From Deinococcus planocerae (lineage in GTDB: Bacteria; Deinococcota; Deinococci; Deinococcales; Deinococcaceae), in NCBI RefSeq assembly GCF_002869765.1, contig NZ_PNOR01000016.1, forward strand, positions 44,248 to 108,247: a DNA stretch of 64,000 nt. Reading direction: 5' to 3'. The notes under the pieces are model-generated. The model did no database searches and was not told the DNA's origin. It saw only the letters and a list, made by a program, of their open reading frames with translations. Made by a program: the position numbers and the translations under genes. This document shows, piece after piece, positions 37,395 through 48,988 of the stretch (position 1 is the stretch's first letter; the number at the start of each line of letters is the position of its first letter).

Positions 37395-37421
37395 ACCTTA
37401 CCTTCGCGGGTAAAGGTTTTT
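37395..37421 (+). terminator. Terminator/attenuator-like hairpin ahead of the rhodopsin operon
   Basis: ACCTTACC and GGTAAAGGT pair (one bulged base) around a TTCGCG loop and are followed by five T. No plus-strand gene precedes it, so it may be a leader attenuator or a protein site instead of a plain terminator. Confidence 0.45.
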
Positions 37422-37424
37422 GTG

Positions 37425-37538
37425 ATGACCACCCTTCTACAAGGGGGTATGACGAGCGCACCTGAGACGAACGGAAGTCGGTTGTGGCGCCGCCGTGGCC
37501 TCCGCCCGGAGAAGACGGCTCCGGGGAGACGGACGTGA
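37425..37538 (+). CDS. Possible 37-codon leader ORF
   Basis: ATG at 37425 opens a 37-codon frame (MTTLLQGGMTSAPETNG..., basic second half rich in Arg) whose TGA overlaps the GTG start of the DUF4388 gene as GTGA. It directly follows the hairpin at 37395. It may be a translationally coupled leader peptide; coding evidence is weak because there is no known homologue and no strong ribosome site. Confidence 0.25.
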   Translation: MTTLLQGGMTSAPETNGSRLWRRRGLRPEKTAPGRRT

Positions 37539-38392
37539 CCGCGGACGTGTCCTCCCCCGTGACCCACGTGTTTCGGCTGCTGACCCGGCGCCGGACGGCG
37601 GGGGAGTATCTGCCGAGTTCGACCTTTGCCGCCACCTTTGCCCAGCGCCGGGCGCAGCGTTTCACGGGGCTGTTCGAGGTGGACCTGCCCGGGGGCGCCC
37701 GGGGCTACCTGCTGCTGCACCACGGGCGCCTGGTGCACGCCGTGTACGGCAGCCTCGCGCCGACCGAGGCGGCCCGGACGATCCTGCACTCGGCCCGCCA
37801 CGGCACGGTCCACGTCTTCGCGCTGGGGGACGACTCCGCCGCGCTCGCCCTGGCCTCGGTGGACGGGCGGGTCGTAACACTCGCCCAGCCCATGCCCGCC
37901 CACGAGCCCACGCTGCTCACGGACCTCGGGGCGCGGGGGTTCGAGGGTGTGGTGCTGCTGGAGCGGGGCGCGACGCACCACCACATCTGGCACCTGAGCG
38001 GCGGCGCTTCGCCCAGGGCCGCCCTGCCCGACAGCACGGCGGGGTACCGCAAGACGGTGCTCGCCTGGGCGCCCCGGCCCCTGCCCGCGCTGCTGTACGC
38101 CGACGAGTCGCCCGCGCCCGACCCGGTGGTCGCCCCCGTGGTGGACGCCCTGCCGCCCCGGCCCGTCACTGCCGAGGAGCTGTGGCGGGCCTTCGAGCGC
38201 GAGCTGCACGAGGAACTCGACGAGCGCGCCCCCCGGCTGCTCGCCCTGCTGCGCGACCAGCACGCCTCCACCGAGCCGGGCGAGCTGCGGCAGGTCCTCG
38301 CCGAACACCTGCGGCGCGTGGCGGGCTCCGCCTCGCGGCAAGACCCCTCCACCCTCCTGTCCCACGGCGCCCCGCGCGCGGAGAGCGAATGA
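37535..38392 (+). CDS. DUF4388 (PATAN-like) domain protein
   Basis: A 285-residue soluble protein. Residues ~28-110 look like DUF4388/PATAN: RFTGLFEVDLPGG, GYLLLHHGRLVHAVYG, then EAARTILH and a final GTVHVF strand. A similar-looking domain of lower conservation and a Glu-rich helical C-terminus (EELWRAFERELHEELDERAP) follow. PATAN domains in cyanobacteria bind response regulators in phototaxis. GTG at 37535 is preferred (GGGGAG upstream, GTGA overlap); GTG at 37484 is the longer choice. Its stop overlaps the rhodopsin ATG by four bases, so the pair is probably made together. Confidence 0.8.
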   Translation: MTADVSSPVTHVFRLLTRRRTAGEYLPSSTFAATFAQRRAQRFTGLFEVDLPGGARGYLLLHHGRLVHAVYGSLAPTEAARTILHSARHGTVHVFALGDDSAALALASVDGRVVTLAQPMPAHEPTLLTDLGARGFEGVVLLERGATHHHIWHLSGGASPRAALPDSTAGYRKTVLAWAPRPLPALLYADESPAPDPVVAPVVDALPPRPVTAEELWRAFERELHEELDERAPRLLALLRDQHASTEPGELRQVLAEHLRRVAGSASRQDPSTLLSHGAPRAESE

Positions 38393-39183
38393 ACGACCTC
38401 TTGCCCCTGACCCCGGGTCAGCACCTGCTGATCCTCAACGCCCTGAACCTCACGACCGCCTTCATGGGCGGCGCGGCGCTGCTGTTCGTGCTGCTGCGCT
38501 CGCAGGTGGCGAGTGCCTACCGGCTCGCGCTGAGCCTGATGGCCGCCGCCGTCGGCATGGCGGGCTACCACTACTGGCAGATCCTGGGCGGCTGGAGGGC
38601 AGCCTACGTTCTCCAGGGCGGCGCGTACGTGCCCACGGGCCAGCCCTTCAACGACGCCTCGCGCTACGCCGACTGGCTGGGCACGGTCCCCCTGATCCTG
38701 GCCGCGCTGATGCTGGTGCTCGACATCGGGCGGCGCAAGAGTGCCAGCCTGGTCGCGCGGCTCGCCGTCGCGGCGGTGTTGATGATCGCCCTGGGGTACG
38801 TCGGCGAGGTGCAGCGCGAGATGACGCTGCGGGCCGTGTGGGGCGCGGCCTCGTGCGTGCCCTTCGCGTACATCCTGTTCGTGCTGTGGAGCGAGCTGCG
38901 CGGCGTGCTGAGCTTCGAGACCCCGCGCGTGCGGGGGCTGTTCTCCCGGCTGCGCGTCTTGCTGGTCGCCTCGTGGAGCCTGCACCCCCTGGTGTACGCC
39001 CTCCCGCTGCTGGGCCTCACGGGCGCCCCCGCCTTCGTGCTCGGGCAGGTCGGGCACTCGGTCGCCGACATCTGCGCCAAGGTCTTCTACGGCCTGATGA
39101 TCTACGCCGTCGCCCGCGAGAAGACCCTCAGCGAGGAGCTGCTGCTGGGCCTGGACACCCCGCGCGAGCTGGTGCGGTCGTAG
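38389..39183 (+). CDS. Microbial (type I) rhodopsin, xanthorhodopsin-like
   Basis: A 264-residue seven-helix protein. By eye-alignment: TM2 His61 (YHYW) matches the His of proteorhodopsins; TM3 reads SRYADWLGTVPLILAA with Arg92, counter-ion Asp95, Thr99, Pro101; the usual proton-donor acid 11 residues after the Asp is Ala106 (DTA instead of DTE/DTD). TM5 VWGAAS has Gly152 where bacteriorhodopsin has Trp138, the opening used by carotenoid antennas. TM6 has Trp196, His199 (Tyr in most) and Pro200. TM7 has Asp227 and the retinal Lys231 (DICAK). It could be a slow proton pump or a sensor. No retinal-forming oxygenase is in the window. Confidence 0.93.
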   Translation: MNDLLPLTPGQHLLILNALNLTTAFMGGAALLFVLLRSQVASAYRLALSLMAAAVGMAGYHYWQILGGWRAAYVLQGGAYVPTGQPFNDASRYADWLGTVPLILAALMLVLDIGRRKSASLVARLAVAAVLMIALGYVGEVQREMTLRAVWGAASCVPFAYILFVLWSELRGVLSFETPRVRGLFSRLRVLLVASWSLHPLVYALPLLGLTGAPAFVLGQVGHSVADICAKVFYGLMIYAVAREKTLSEELLLGLDTPRELVRS

Positions 39184-39206
39184 GTCGCCTGCCCCAGCCT
39201 GATCCC

Positions 39207-39238
39207 GTCGAGCCTGGGGTGGACGCCCCGGGCTCGAC
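39207..39238 (+). terminator. Terminator hairpin after the rhodopsin gene
   Basis: Thirteen-base stem with one G-T pair (39207-39219 with 39226-39238) and a 6-base loop, followed by a weak CTTCGCTT tract. It probably separates rhodopsin and P450 transcription, at least partly. Confidence 0.6.
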
Positions 39239-39294
39239 CTTCGCTTGGGGGCCGCCCTCCGGTTCCGCCCACCCGGAAGGAGAATAATGAGGCG

Positions 39295-40641
39295 ATGACA
39301 CCGCTCACAGGCTGGCCGCAGGGGCCGCGGGGACACGGAGTGCTGGGCAATCTGCCGGAGCTCAGGCGGGACGCAGTGGGCTTCCTCCGCCACAGCCGCG
39401 CCGCCTACGGGGACGTGTTCCGCCTGCGCTTCGGGCCGCGCGACGTCCTCGTGGTGGCCGAGCCGGGGGCGGCGCGCGAGGTGCTGGTGACCAAGGCGGG
39501 CCACTTCCGCAAGGGGCGCGGCATCCAGAAGATGGAGGATTTTCTGGGAAGCGGCCTCCTCACCGCCGAGGGCGAGGTGTGGCGGTCGCACCGCCGCCTG
39601 ATGCAGCCCGCCTTCCACCGCGCGGCGCTGGAGGGGATGGCGGGGGACATCGCGCAGGCGACCCGGCCCCTGCTCGCCCGGCTGGGGGAGGCTTCGGGCC
39701 CGGGCGGCGAGGTGGACGTGGCCTCCGAGATGATGCACGTCACGCTGCGGGCGGTGGCGGCGGTGCTGTTCGGGGCGGCGCTGGAGGAGCGTGACCTGCG
39801 GGTGGTCGAGCGCGAACTGCCGCCCCTCCTGACGAGCACGACGAACCGCGTCCGGTCGCCCGTGGACTGGCGCCTGCCCACCCCGGCCCTGTGGCGCGAG
39901 CGGGCGGCGGCGCGGGCCCTCGACGCCGTGGTGCACCGCATCATCCGCGAGCGCCGGGCCTCGGGCGCCGCGGGGGACGACCTGCTGGGAATGCTTCTCT
40001 CGGCCCGCGACGAGGAGGGGGGAAGCGGCCTGAGCGACGCCGAGCTGCGCGACGAGGTGATGACCCTCTTCCTGGCCGGGCACGAGACCACCGCCACGCT
40101 GCTGACCTTCCTGTTCCTGGCGTTGTCCCGTCACCCGGGGGTCCGCGGGCGGGTGCAGGCCGAGGTGCGGGAAGTGTTGGGCGACCGCGCGCCCACCGCC
40201 GCCGACGCACGCACCCTGCCGCTCCTGAACGCGTGCCTTCAGGAGACGTTGCGCCTGTACCCGCCCGCGTGGCTGGTGCCCCGGCAGGCCACGGGGCCCG
40301 TCACGGTGGCGGGCGTGCCCCTTCCCGAGGGGACCAACGTCAGCGTCAATATCCTGTTGCTGCAACGGAACGCGCGCTACTGGTCCGAGCCCGACGCCTT
40401 CCGGCCCGAGCGGTGGCTGGGCGGCGGGCGCACGCCGGACGCCTTCATGCCCTTCGGGGCGGGCGCGCGGATGTGCATCGGCAACCACCTCGCCCTGATG
40501 GAGGCCACGATCATCGCCGCGCTCGTGCTGCGGGACTTCACCCTGGACGTGCCGGGCGGCGGCCCGGCGGGGCTGGTGGCGGGGGTCACCCTGAAACCGG
40601 ACGGGCCCGTGGTGGCAGGCGTCTCCCCCGTTCCTCGCTGA
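39295..40641 (+). CDS. Cytochrome P450
   Basis: A 448-residue P450 monooxygenase. Helix I carries AGHETTA, helix K has ETLRLYPP (ExxR), and the haem loop is FMPFGAGARMCIGNHLA with the ligand Cys near residue 393. No membrane anchor, as for bacterial P450s. Related Thermus and Deinococcus P450s (CYP175A1, CYP287A1) act on carotenoid rings (established), so carotenoid hydroxylation is an inference strengthened by the neighbouring rhodopsin. The ATG at 39295 is preceded by AAGGAG 14 bases away and by AATAAT six bases away. Confidence 0.93.
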   Translation: MTPLTGWPQGPRGHGVLGNLPELRRDAVGFLRHSRAAYGDVFRLRFGPRDVLVVAEPGAAREVLVTKAGHFRKGRGIQKMEDFLGSGLLTAEGEVWRSHRRLMQPAFHRAALEGMAGDIAQATRPLLARLGEASGPGGEVDVASEMMHVTLRAVAAVLFGAALEERDLRVVERELPPLLTSTTNRVRSPVDWRLPTPALWRERAAARALDAVVHRIIRERRASGAAGDDLLGMLLSARDEEGGSGLSDAELRDEVMTLFLAGHETTATLLTFLFLALSRHPGVRGRVQAEVREVLGDRAPTAADARTLPLLNACLQETLRLYPPAWLVPRQATGPVTVAGVPLPEGTNVSVNILLLQRNARYWSEPDAFRPERWLGGGRTPDAFMPFGAGARMCIGNHLALMEATIIAALVLRDFTLDVPGGGPAGLVAGVTLKPDGPVVAGVSPVPR

Positions 40642-40674
40642 CCGGATGAAAGGACGGGCCGGTCCCTGCCGGGA

Positions 40675-41322
<648 letters not shown>

Positions 41323-41397
41323 ACAGTCTCCGACAAGAGAAACGCCTGGTACAGCTCCGTAGGAGAGGGGCCGCCCCCGAGGTTGAGGCCACCCATG

Positions 41398-42135
41398 TCA
41401 GACCTCCTCCCCGGTGGCGGCGGGCGTCGCCGGGGCCTCGACCTTGCGCACGGTGCGCTGTTCGATGCGCTTCTCGGGGTGCGGGTTCACGACCACCCGC
41501 TGCACGAAGATGCCGGGCGTGTCCACCTCGTCGGGGTCGAGTTCGCCGACTTCCACCACCACCTCGACCTCGGCGACGGTGACCTTGCCGCAGGTGGCCG
41601 CCATCGGGTTGAAGTTGCGCGCGGTCTTGCGGTAGACGAGGTTGCCCGCCCGGTCGGCCTTCCACGCCTTGACGAGACTCAGGTCCGCGACGATGCCGCG
41701 CTCCAGGATGTACGTCTCGCCGCCAAAGTCCTTGTGCTCCTTGCCCTCGGCGACGAGGGTGCCGACGCCCGTCTTCGTGTAGAAGCCGGGAATCCCGGCG
41801 CCGCCCGCGCGCATCCGTTCGGCCAGGGTGCCCTGCGGGGTGAATTCGAGTTCGAGTTCGCCGCTGAGGTACTGGCGCTCGAACTCCTTGTTCTCGCCGA
41901 CGTACGACGAGATCATCTTGCGAATCTGGCGGGTCTGGAGCAGCAGGCCCAGGCCGAAATCGTCCACGCCCGCGTTGTTGCTCACGGCGGTCAGTTCGCG
42001 AACGCCGCTGTCACGCAGGGCGAGGATGAGCTGCTCGGGGATGCCGCACAGGCCGAAGCCGCCCACCGCGACCGTCTGGCCGTCTCGCACCACGTCCCGC
42101 AGCGCCCGCGCCGCGCTCGCATACACCTTGTTCAT
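41398..42135 (-). CDS. 3-oxoacid CoA-transferase subunit A
   Basis: A 245-residue alpha subunit. [17 protein letters not shown] near the N-terminus, [14 protein letters not shown], and the C-terminal [18 protein letters not shown] are family hallmarks. It probably activates acetoacetate, the end product of leucine breakdown, or another 3-oxoacid. Its ATG overlaps the stop of the alpha/beta hydrolase gene (ATGA). Confidence 0.94.
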   Translation of the reverse strand: MNKVYASAARALRDVVRDGQTVAVGGFGLCGIPEQLILALRDSGVRELTAVSNNAGVDDFGLGLLLQTRQIRKMISSYVGENKEFERQYLSGELELEFTPQGTLAERMRAGGAGIPGFYTKTGVGTLVAEGKEHKDFGGETYILERGIVADLSLVKAWKADRAGNLVYRKTARNFNPMAATCGKVTVAEVEVVVEVGELDPDEVDTPGIFVQRVVVNPHPEKRIEQRTVRKVEAPATPAATGEEV

Positions 42136-42878
42136 CGAGCCTCCACTGTAAGGCCAACCCCCGGCAATGTCCTCAAAAAGGCCTCCAGGTGACCGCGAAA
42201 CGCCCCCGGGTCCTCCTGCGGAAAGCCGTGCCCGCGCCCCGGGAGGATGAGGGCCCCCCGCCCCAGCGCCGCCGCCTGCGCCCGCACCATCTCGGGGGTG
42301 ACGAGGGGGTCGAGCTCCCCGCCGAGCACGAGGACGGGCAGCCCCCCGAGCCGCGCGGGGTCCACGCTCCACGCGGCGAGGGCGCGGGCGTTTCCGGCAT
42401 AGTGCGTGTCCGCCATCCGCCCGCCGTCCTCCACCAGCCGCGCGAAGTTGGCGGGCCGGGCGGAGGGAAAGAGCGCCCCCAGGCTGACCTCGCGCAGGGC
42501 CGCGTTCGTCCGCAGGAGGTCGAGCACCGGGTAATTCTCCTCCGGCGTGACGAGCCCGGTGAGGGGGGCACTCGCCGCGAGGACCAGCCCGGAAAGGGAC
42601 TCCGGCTCACGGGCGGCAACCTCCAGCGCGACCGCCCCGCCCAGGCTGTGCCCCAGCAGCACGGGCCGGGTGACCTCCCGCTCCCGCAGCCACCCGCTCA
42701 GCCAGTCCGCATACGCCCCGACGCCGACCTCGCCCACATGGGCGGTTCCGGCAAAGCCCGGCAGGTCGGGGGCGAGGGCGCGCCAACCCGCCGGGGGGTG
42801 GGTGCTCAGGTCCTCCCACCACGCCGCCGAGGCGAAGTTGCCGTGCAGGGCGACGAGGGTCCCTTCCGGCTCAGGCAT
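42132..42878 (-). CDS. Alpha/beta hydrolase
   Basis: A 248-residue hydrolase of the alpha/beta fold. The oxyanion strand [14 protein letters not shown], nucleophile elbow LLGHSLGG (Ser near residue 87), an acid near LGGELDPLV and the final His in [10 protein letters not shown] are all in place. It overlaps metX by eight bases and subunit A by four, so it is in the middle of a tight operon. Substrate unknown; an ester or thioester is possible given the CoA-transferase context. Confidence 0.9.
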   Translation of the reverse strand: MPEPEGTLVALHGNFASAAWWEDLSTHPPAGWRALAPDLPGFAGTAHVGEVGVGAYADWLSGWLREREVTRPVLLGHSLGGAVALEVAAREPESLSGLVLAASAPLTGLVTPEENYPVLDLLRTNAALREVSLGALFPSARPANFARLVEDGGRMADTHYAGNARALAAWSVDPARLGGLPVLVLGGELDPLVTPEMVRAQAAALGRGALILPGRGHGFPQEDPGAFRGHLEAFLRTLPGVGLTVEAR

Positions 42879-43959
42879 GGGGCACGTCCCCGGCGCCGAG
42901 CGGTTCGGGCGGGAGCGGCACGAGGGGCAGGGTGTCCTCCAGCAGCCCGCGCAGCAGGGGGGCGAAGGGCGCCGTGTCCGCCACGCAGCCCAGGTGCCCG
43001 TGCGCCGAGTCGAACTCCAGGTGGGTGTGGGGCACGCCCGCCGCCCGGCTCGCCCCCGCGAAGGCGCGCATCTCATGGAAGGGAAAGAAGAGGTCACCCC
43101 GGATGTTCACGGTCAGGAGCCGCAGGCCCGCGTTCCGCCAGCGGGCGAAGAGGTCGGGGCGCGGGGCCACGTCGGAGAGGTCGTGCGTCTCCACCACCCG
43201 CGCAATGTCGAGGATGTGCGCGAGGCTCGCCGTTCCGGCCCGCGTTCTCAGGTACGCCTCGAAGTCGGCTTCCCGGAAGGTGCGCTCCAGGGCGTCAGCC
43301 CCCAGCCCGAAGAGGGAGATCAGCCGCAGCGCCCCGGTGAGTCCGCCGGAAGCGGCCACGTCGCGCAGCAGCGGCCCGAAGGCCCCGCGCAGCACCGGCC
43401 CCGCGCAGGGACTCGTCCCCACGGCGGCCACCCGGGGCGCGAGGTCCGGCGACCGGGCCGCCCACTGGAGGGCCTGCATCCCCCCGAAGCTGGGGCCGAT
43501 CACCGCGTGCCACCGCTCCGCGCCGAGGTGGCGCAGCAGCGCGAGTTGCAGGGCGTGGAGGTCGGCGAAGGTCCAGGCCGGGAAGCGGGCCCCCCACGCG
43601 CCGCCCTGTGGGTGCCCGGTGTCCGGCCCGGTGGTCACCACCCGGGGGTCGAGGGCCTGGACGTTGGAGAGGGTGTTCATCGCCACCACGAAAAAGCGGT
43701 CCGTGTCCACCGCGCGCCCCGACCCGATCAGGGAATCCCACCAGCCGGACACCCCGTCCGCGCCCACCCCCGCCGCCTGGGACGTGCCCGTGTAGTAGTG
43801 GCACACGAGGACGGCGTTGTCCCGCGCCGCGCCCAGCCTTCCCCAGGTCTGCACGCCCAGCCGCACGGGCACCGCCTCACCCGCGAGCGGGGCCGTCACC
43901 TCCAGCGTGAATGCCCCCGGCGGCGCCCCGCCTTCCCGGCCCTCTTCGTCTTGTCGCAT
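42871..43959 (-). CDS. MetX-like homoserine O-acyltransferase / alpha-beta hydrolase
   Basis: A 362-residue member of the MetX branch of alpha/beta hydrolases. The opening LGVQTWGRLGAARDNAVLVCHYYTG, the nucleophile in VIGPSFGGMQALQW, DLFFPFHEM (acid) and the final SAHGHLG (His) fit. True MetX acylates homoserine for methionine synthesis. The GPSFGG elbow and the operon with a second hydrolase and CoA-transferase genes make another acyl substrate possible. TACCCT lies eight bases before the ATG at 43959. Confidence 0.85.
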   Translation of the reverse strand: MRQDEEGREGGAPPGAFTLEVTAPLAGEAVPVRLGVQTWGRLGAARDNAVLVCHYYTGTSQAAGVGADGVSGWWDSLIGSGRAVDTDRFFVVAMNTLSNVQALDPRVVTTGPDTGHPQGGAWGARFPAWTFADLHALQLALLRHLGAERWHAVIGPSFGGMQALQWAARSPDLAPRVAAVGTSPCAGPVLRGAFGPLLRDVAASGGLTGALRLISLFGLGADALERTFREADFEAYLRTRAGTASLAHILDIARVVETHDLSDVAPRPDLFARWRNAGLRLLTVNIRGDLFFPFHEMRAFAGASRAAGVPHTHLEFDSAHGHLGCVADTAPFAPLLRGLLEDTLPLVPLPPEPLGAGDVPHA

Positions 43960-43967
43960 TACCGAAG

Positions 43968-43973
43968 AGGGTA
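43968..43973 (-). promoter_or_regulatory. Leaderless-type -10 element
   Basis: TACCCT on the minus strand, eight bases before the metX-like ATG at 43959. Confidence 0.45.
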
Positions 43974-43979
43974 GGCGGG

Positions 43980-44109
43980 GGGCGTTACGGGGCGGTCACA
44001 GGGACGCAGGCAGATGGCGGAAGGTCGAAGGCAGATGGCCCAGGATGGCCTTTGCTGGAGCCCCCGCCTTATTTCAGCCTTCTGCCTTCCTCCTTCTGCT
44101 GTAACGCCC
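43980..44109. repeat. Compound heptad-repeat inverted repeat
   Basis: Outer arms GGGCGTTAC (43980-43988) and its complement (44101-44109) enclose tandem 7-base units (GCAGATG, GCGGAAG, GTCGAAG, GCAGATG) and, on the right, complementary CTTCTGC-type units. It lies between the divergent metX-like gene and livK2 and is a relative of the hairpins in the liv operons. Confidence 0.7.
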
Positions 44110-44126
44110 GTGTGACGCCCCTCCCC

Positions 44127-44132
44127 TACACT
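44127..44132 (+). promoter_or_regulatory. -10 element of the second livK
   Basis: TACACT 11 bases before the ATG at 44144; predicts a leader of only a few bases. Confidence 0.5.
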
Positions 44133-44143
44133 CCGAGGCGAAC

Positions 44144-45304
<1,161 letters not shown>

Positions 45305-45313
45305 ACCCTCAGC

Positions 45314-45390
45314 GGTCAGCCGTCAGCCATCAGCCCGAGAAGGCCCACGCCTCCGCCCCCTAAGTTTTTGCTGAAAGCTGAGAGCTGACC
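45314..45390. repeat. Inverted-repeat hairpin between second livK and livH
   Basis: Arms of 21 bases (45314-45334 and 45370-45390) pair in three CAGC/GCTG blocks plus GGTCAGC/GCTGACC, with mismatched triplets between. Same unit and same operon position as the hairpin at 4162-4215. Confidence 0.75.
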
Positions 45391-45447
45391 GTCCCCCGAG
45401 CCGTCTCCCCCCGCGAGGCGGCTCACCACTTCAACGGAGCCTCCCCT

Positions 45448-46304
45448 ATGGACCTCTTTTTCCAGACCCTCCTCAACGGCCTGCTGCAAAGCGGCATCTA
45501 CGCGCTCGTCGCGTCGGGGCTGGCCCTGGCGGTGGGCGTGGTCGGGATCGTGAACTTCGCGCACGGCGAGTTCCTGATGCTGGGCGCATTTTTAACCTGG
45601 GGGCTGAGCACGTACCTGGGCGTCGATCCCCTCGTCTCCCTGCCGCTGGCCGCCGTCGCCGTCTTCGCGGTGGGCGCCCTGACCTACCGGGTGAGCATCC
45701 GGCACGTCCTGCTCGCTCCCGAACTCAACCAGATGCTCCTGACCTTCGGGCTGGGCATCCTGCTGCAAAACCTCGCGCTGATGCTGCTCGGCGGCAACAC
45801 CCGCACGGTCACCACGGGATACCAGGGCAGCTCGATCAGCCTCGGGGAACTCAGCGTCGGCGGACCCAAGCTCATCGCGTTCGGATTCGCGGCGGCGATC
45901 CTGGCCGGGCTGTACGCGGTGCTCTACCGCACGACCCTGGGCCGCCAGATGCGGGCGGTGGCGCAAAACCGCCGGGGCTCGCAGCTCATCGGGATCGACG
46001 TGGACCGGGTGTACCTGATCGCCTTCGGGGTCTCGTGCGGGCTGGCGGCGGTGGCGGGCGTGCTCGTCGCCGTGCTGCTCTTCGCCTCACCGACGGTGGG
46101 GCTGGTGTTCGCCCTGAAAGCCTTTGCGATCATCGTCATGGCGGGGCTGGGCAACCTCACGGGCGTGCTGTGGGCGTCGGTGGTCCTCGGCGTGTCGGAG
46201 GCGCTGGTGCAGACCTACGTGCCGGGCGGCGGCGGGTGGAGCGACGCGGTGTTCTTCCTCCTCATCTTCGCCACGCTGGTCTTCCGTTCGTTCCGGGGCT
46301 CCAG

Positions 46305-46308
<4 letters not shown>
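45448..46308 (+). CDS. livH: Branched-chain amino acid ABC transporter permease LivH (second set)
   Basis: A 286-residue permease with about eight helices. The start FQTLLNGLLQSGIYALVASGLALAVG and VNFAHGEFLMLGAFL are LivH hallmarks, and the cytoplasmic loop LGRQMRAVAQNRRGSQLIGI is the EAA-like ATPase contact. Its stop overlaps the livM GTG as GTGA. Confidence 0.95.
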
Positions 46309-47278
<970 letters not shown>

Positions 47279-47282
<4 letters not shown>

Positions 47283-48051
47283 CCGCCGTGACGCCCAGTC
47301 AACCCGTCCTGCCCAGAACGGAGGTCGTGCTGCGGGCCGAGGGGCTCAGCAAGCGGTTCGGCGGGCTGCTCGCCGTGCAGGACGTGAGCTTCAGCCAGTA
47401 CGCGGGCGAGATTCTGGCCGTGATCGGGCCGAACGGGGCGGGCAAGACGACGCTGCTGAACTTGCTCTCCGGGGTGTACCGGCCTACGAGCGGGCGGCTG
47501 CACCTCCTCGGGCGGGACGTGACGCAGGAGAGCATGGAGGCCCGCTGCCACGCCGGGCTGGGCCGCGCCTTCCAGATCGTGCGGCCCTTTCCCGAGATGA
47601 CGGTTTACGAGAACGTGACGGTGGGGGCGCTCTTCGGCAAGCGGGGAATGCGACTGCCCGAGGCGCGCGAGCGGGCCTACGACCTGCTGGACCGCACCGG
47701 GCTCGCCGCGCACGCCGACAAGGCCGCGCACGAGCTCACCCTCCTTCAGGACAAGCGGCTGGAGGTGGCCCGCGCCCTCGCCACCCAGCCCCGCGTCCTG
47801 CTGCTCGACGAGGTGATGGCCGGCCTCCGCCCCGCCGAGGCGCAGGAGGCCGTCTCTCTCGTGCGGAGCGTGAGGGACAGCGGCATCAGCGTCCTCTTCA
47901 TCGAACACATCATGCCCGTGGTGCGCGACCTCGCCGACCGGGTGGTCGTGATGGACCAGGGGCGGGTGCTGGCCCAGGGCACCTACCGCGAGGTGACGGC
48001 GAATCCGCAGGTCGTTGCCGCCTACCTGGGCACCGAGGAGGGACTCCACGC

Positions 48052-48055
<4 letters not shown>
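47279..48055 (+). CDS. livG: ABC ATPase LivG with non-canonical signature (second set)
   Basis: A 258-residue ATPase. Walker A GPNGAGKTT and Walker B LLLLDEVMAGLRP are intact and the switch His is in FIEHIMPV. The ABC signature, LSGGQ or FSYGDQ in most, reads LTLLQDKRLEVARAL. A group of LivG-like ATPases has such LTL-x2-RKRLE forms, so it is probably functional, perhaps with asymmetric ATP sites. GTG start overlapping the livM stop. Confidence 0.94.
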
Positions 48056-48807
<752 letters not shown>

Positions 48808-48988
48808 GGCACAGGCGAGGGGCGTGGGACGTGGTATTCCCGCGCCCTTTGCCGTGGCGGGTGTCTTCCTGCGTGCAGTCGGAGAGCGCCGGGGAAGGAT
48901 AACCTCCGAGAGAAGACCTGGCAGCAGAGCGGCAGACTCTTCCCCGCGGAGCGTTCGACCCGTCCCTCCTCGCCCAAAAGGTGGTGCC

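Noticed and set aside
37425..37538. Frameshifted N-terminus of the DUF4388 protein
   Set aside because: The 37-codon frame shows no DUF4388-like sequence and the GTGA overlap fits a separate leader better than a frameshift.
37705..40488. Long minus-strand open frame (about 930 codons)
   Set aside because: It is antisense to the DUF4388, rhodopsin and P450 genes and shows only GC-driven composition.
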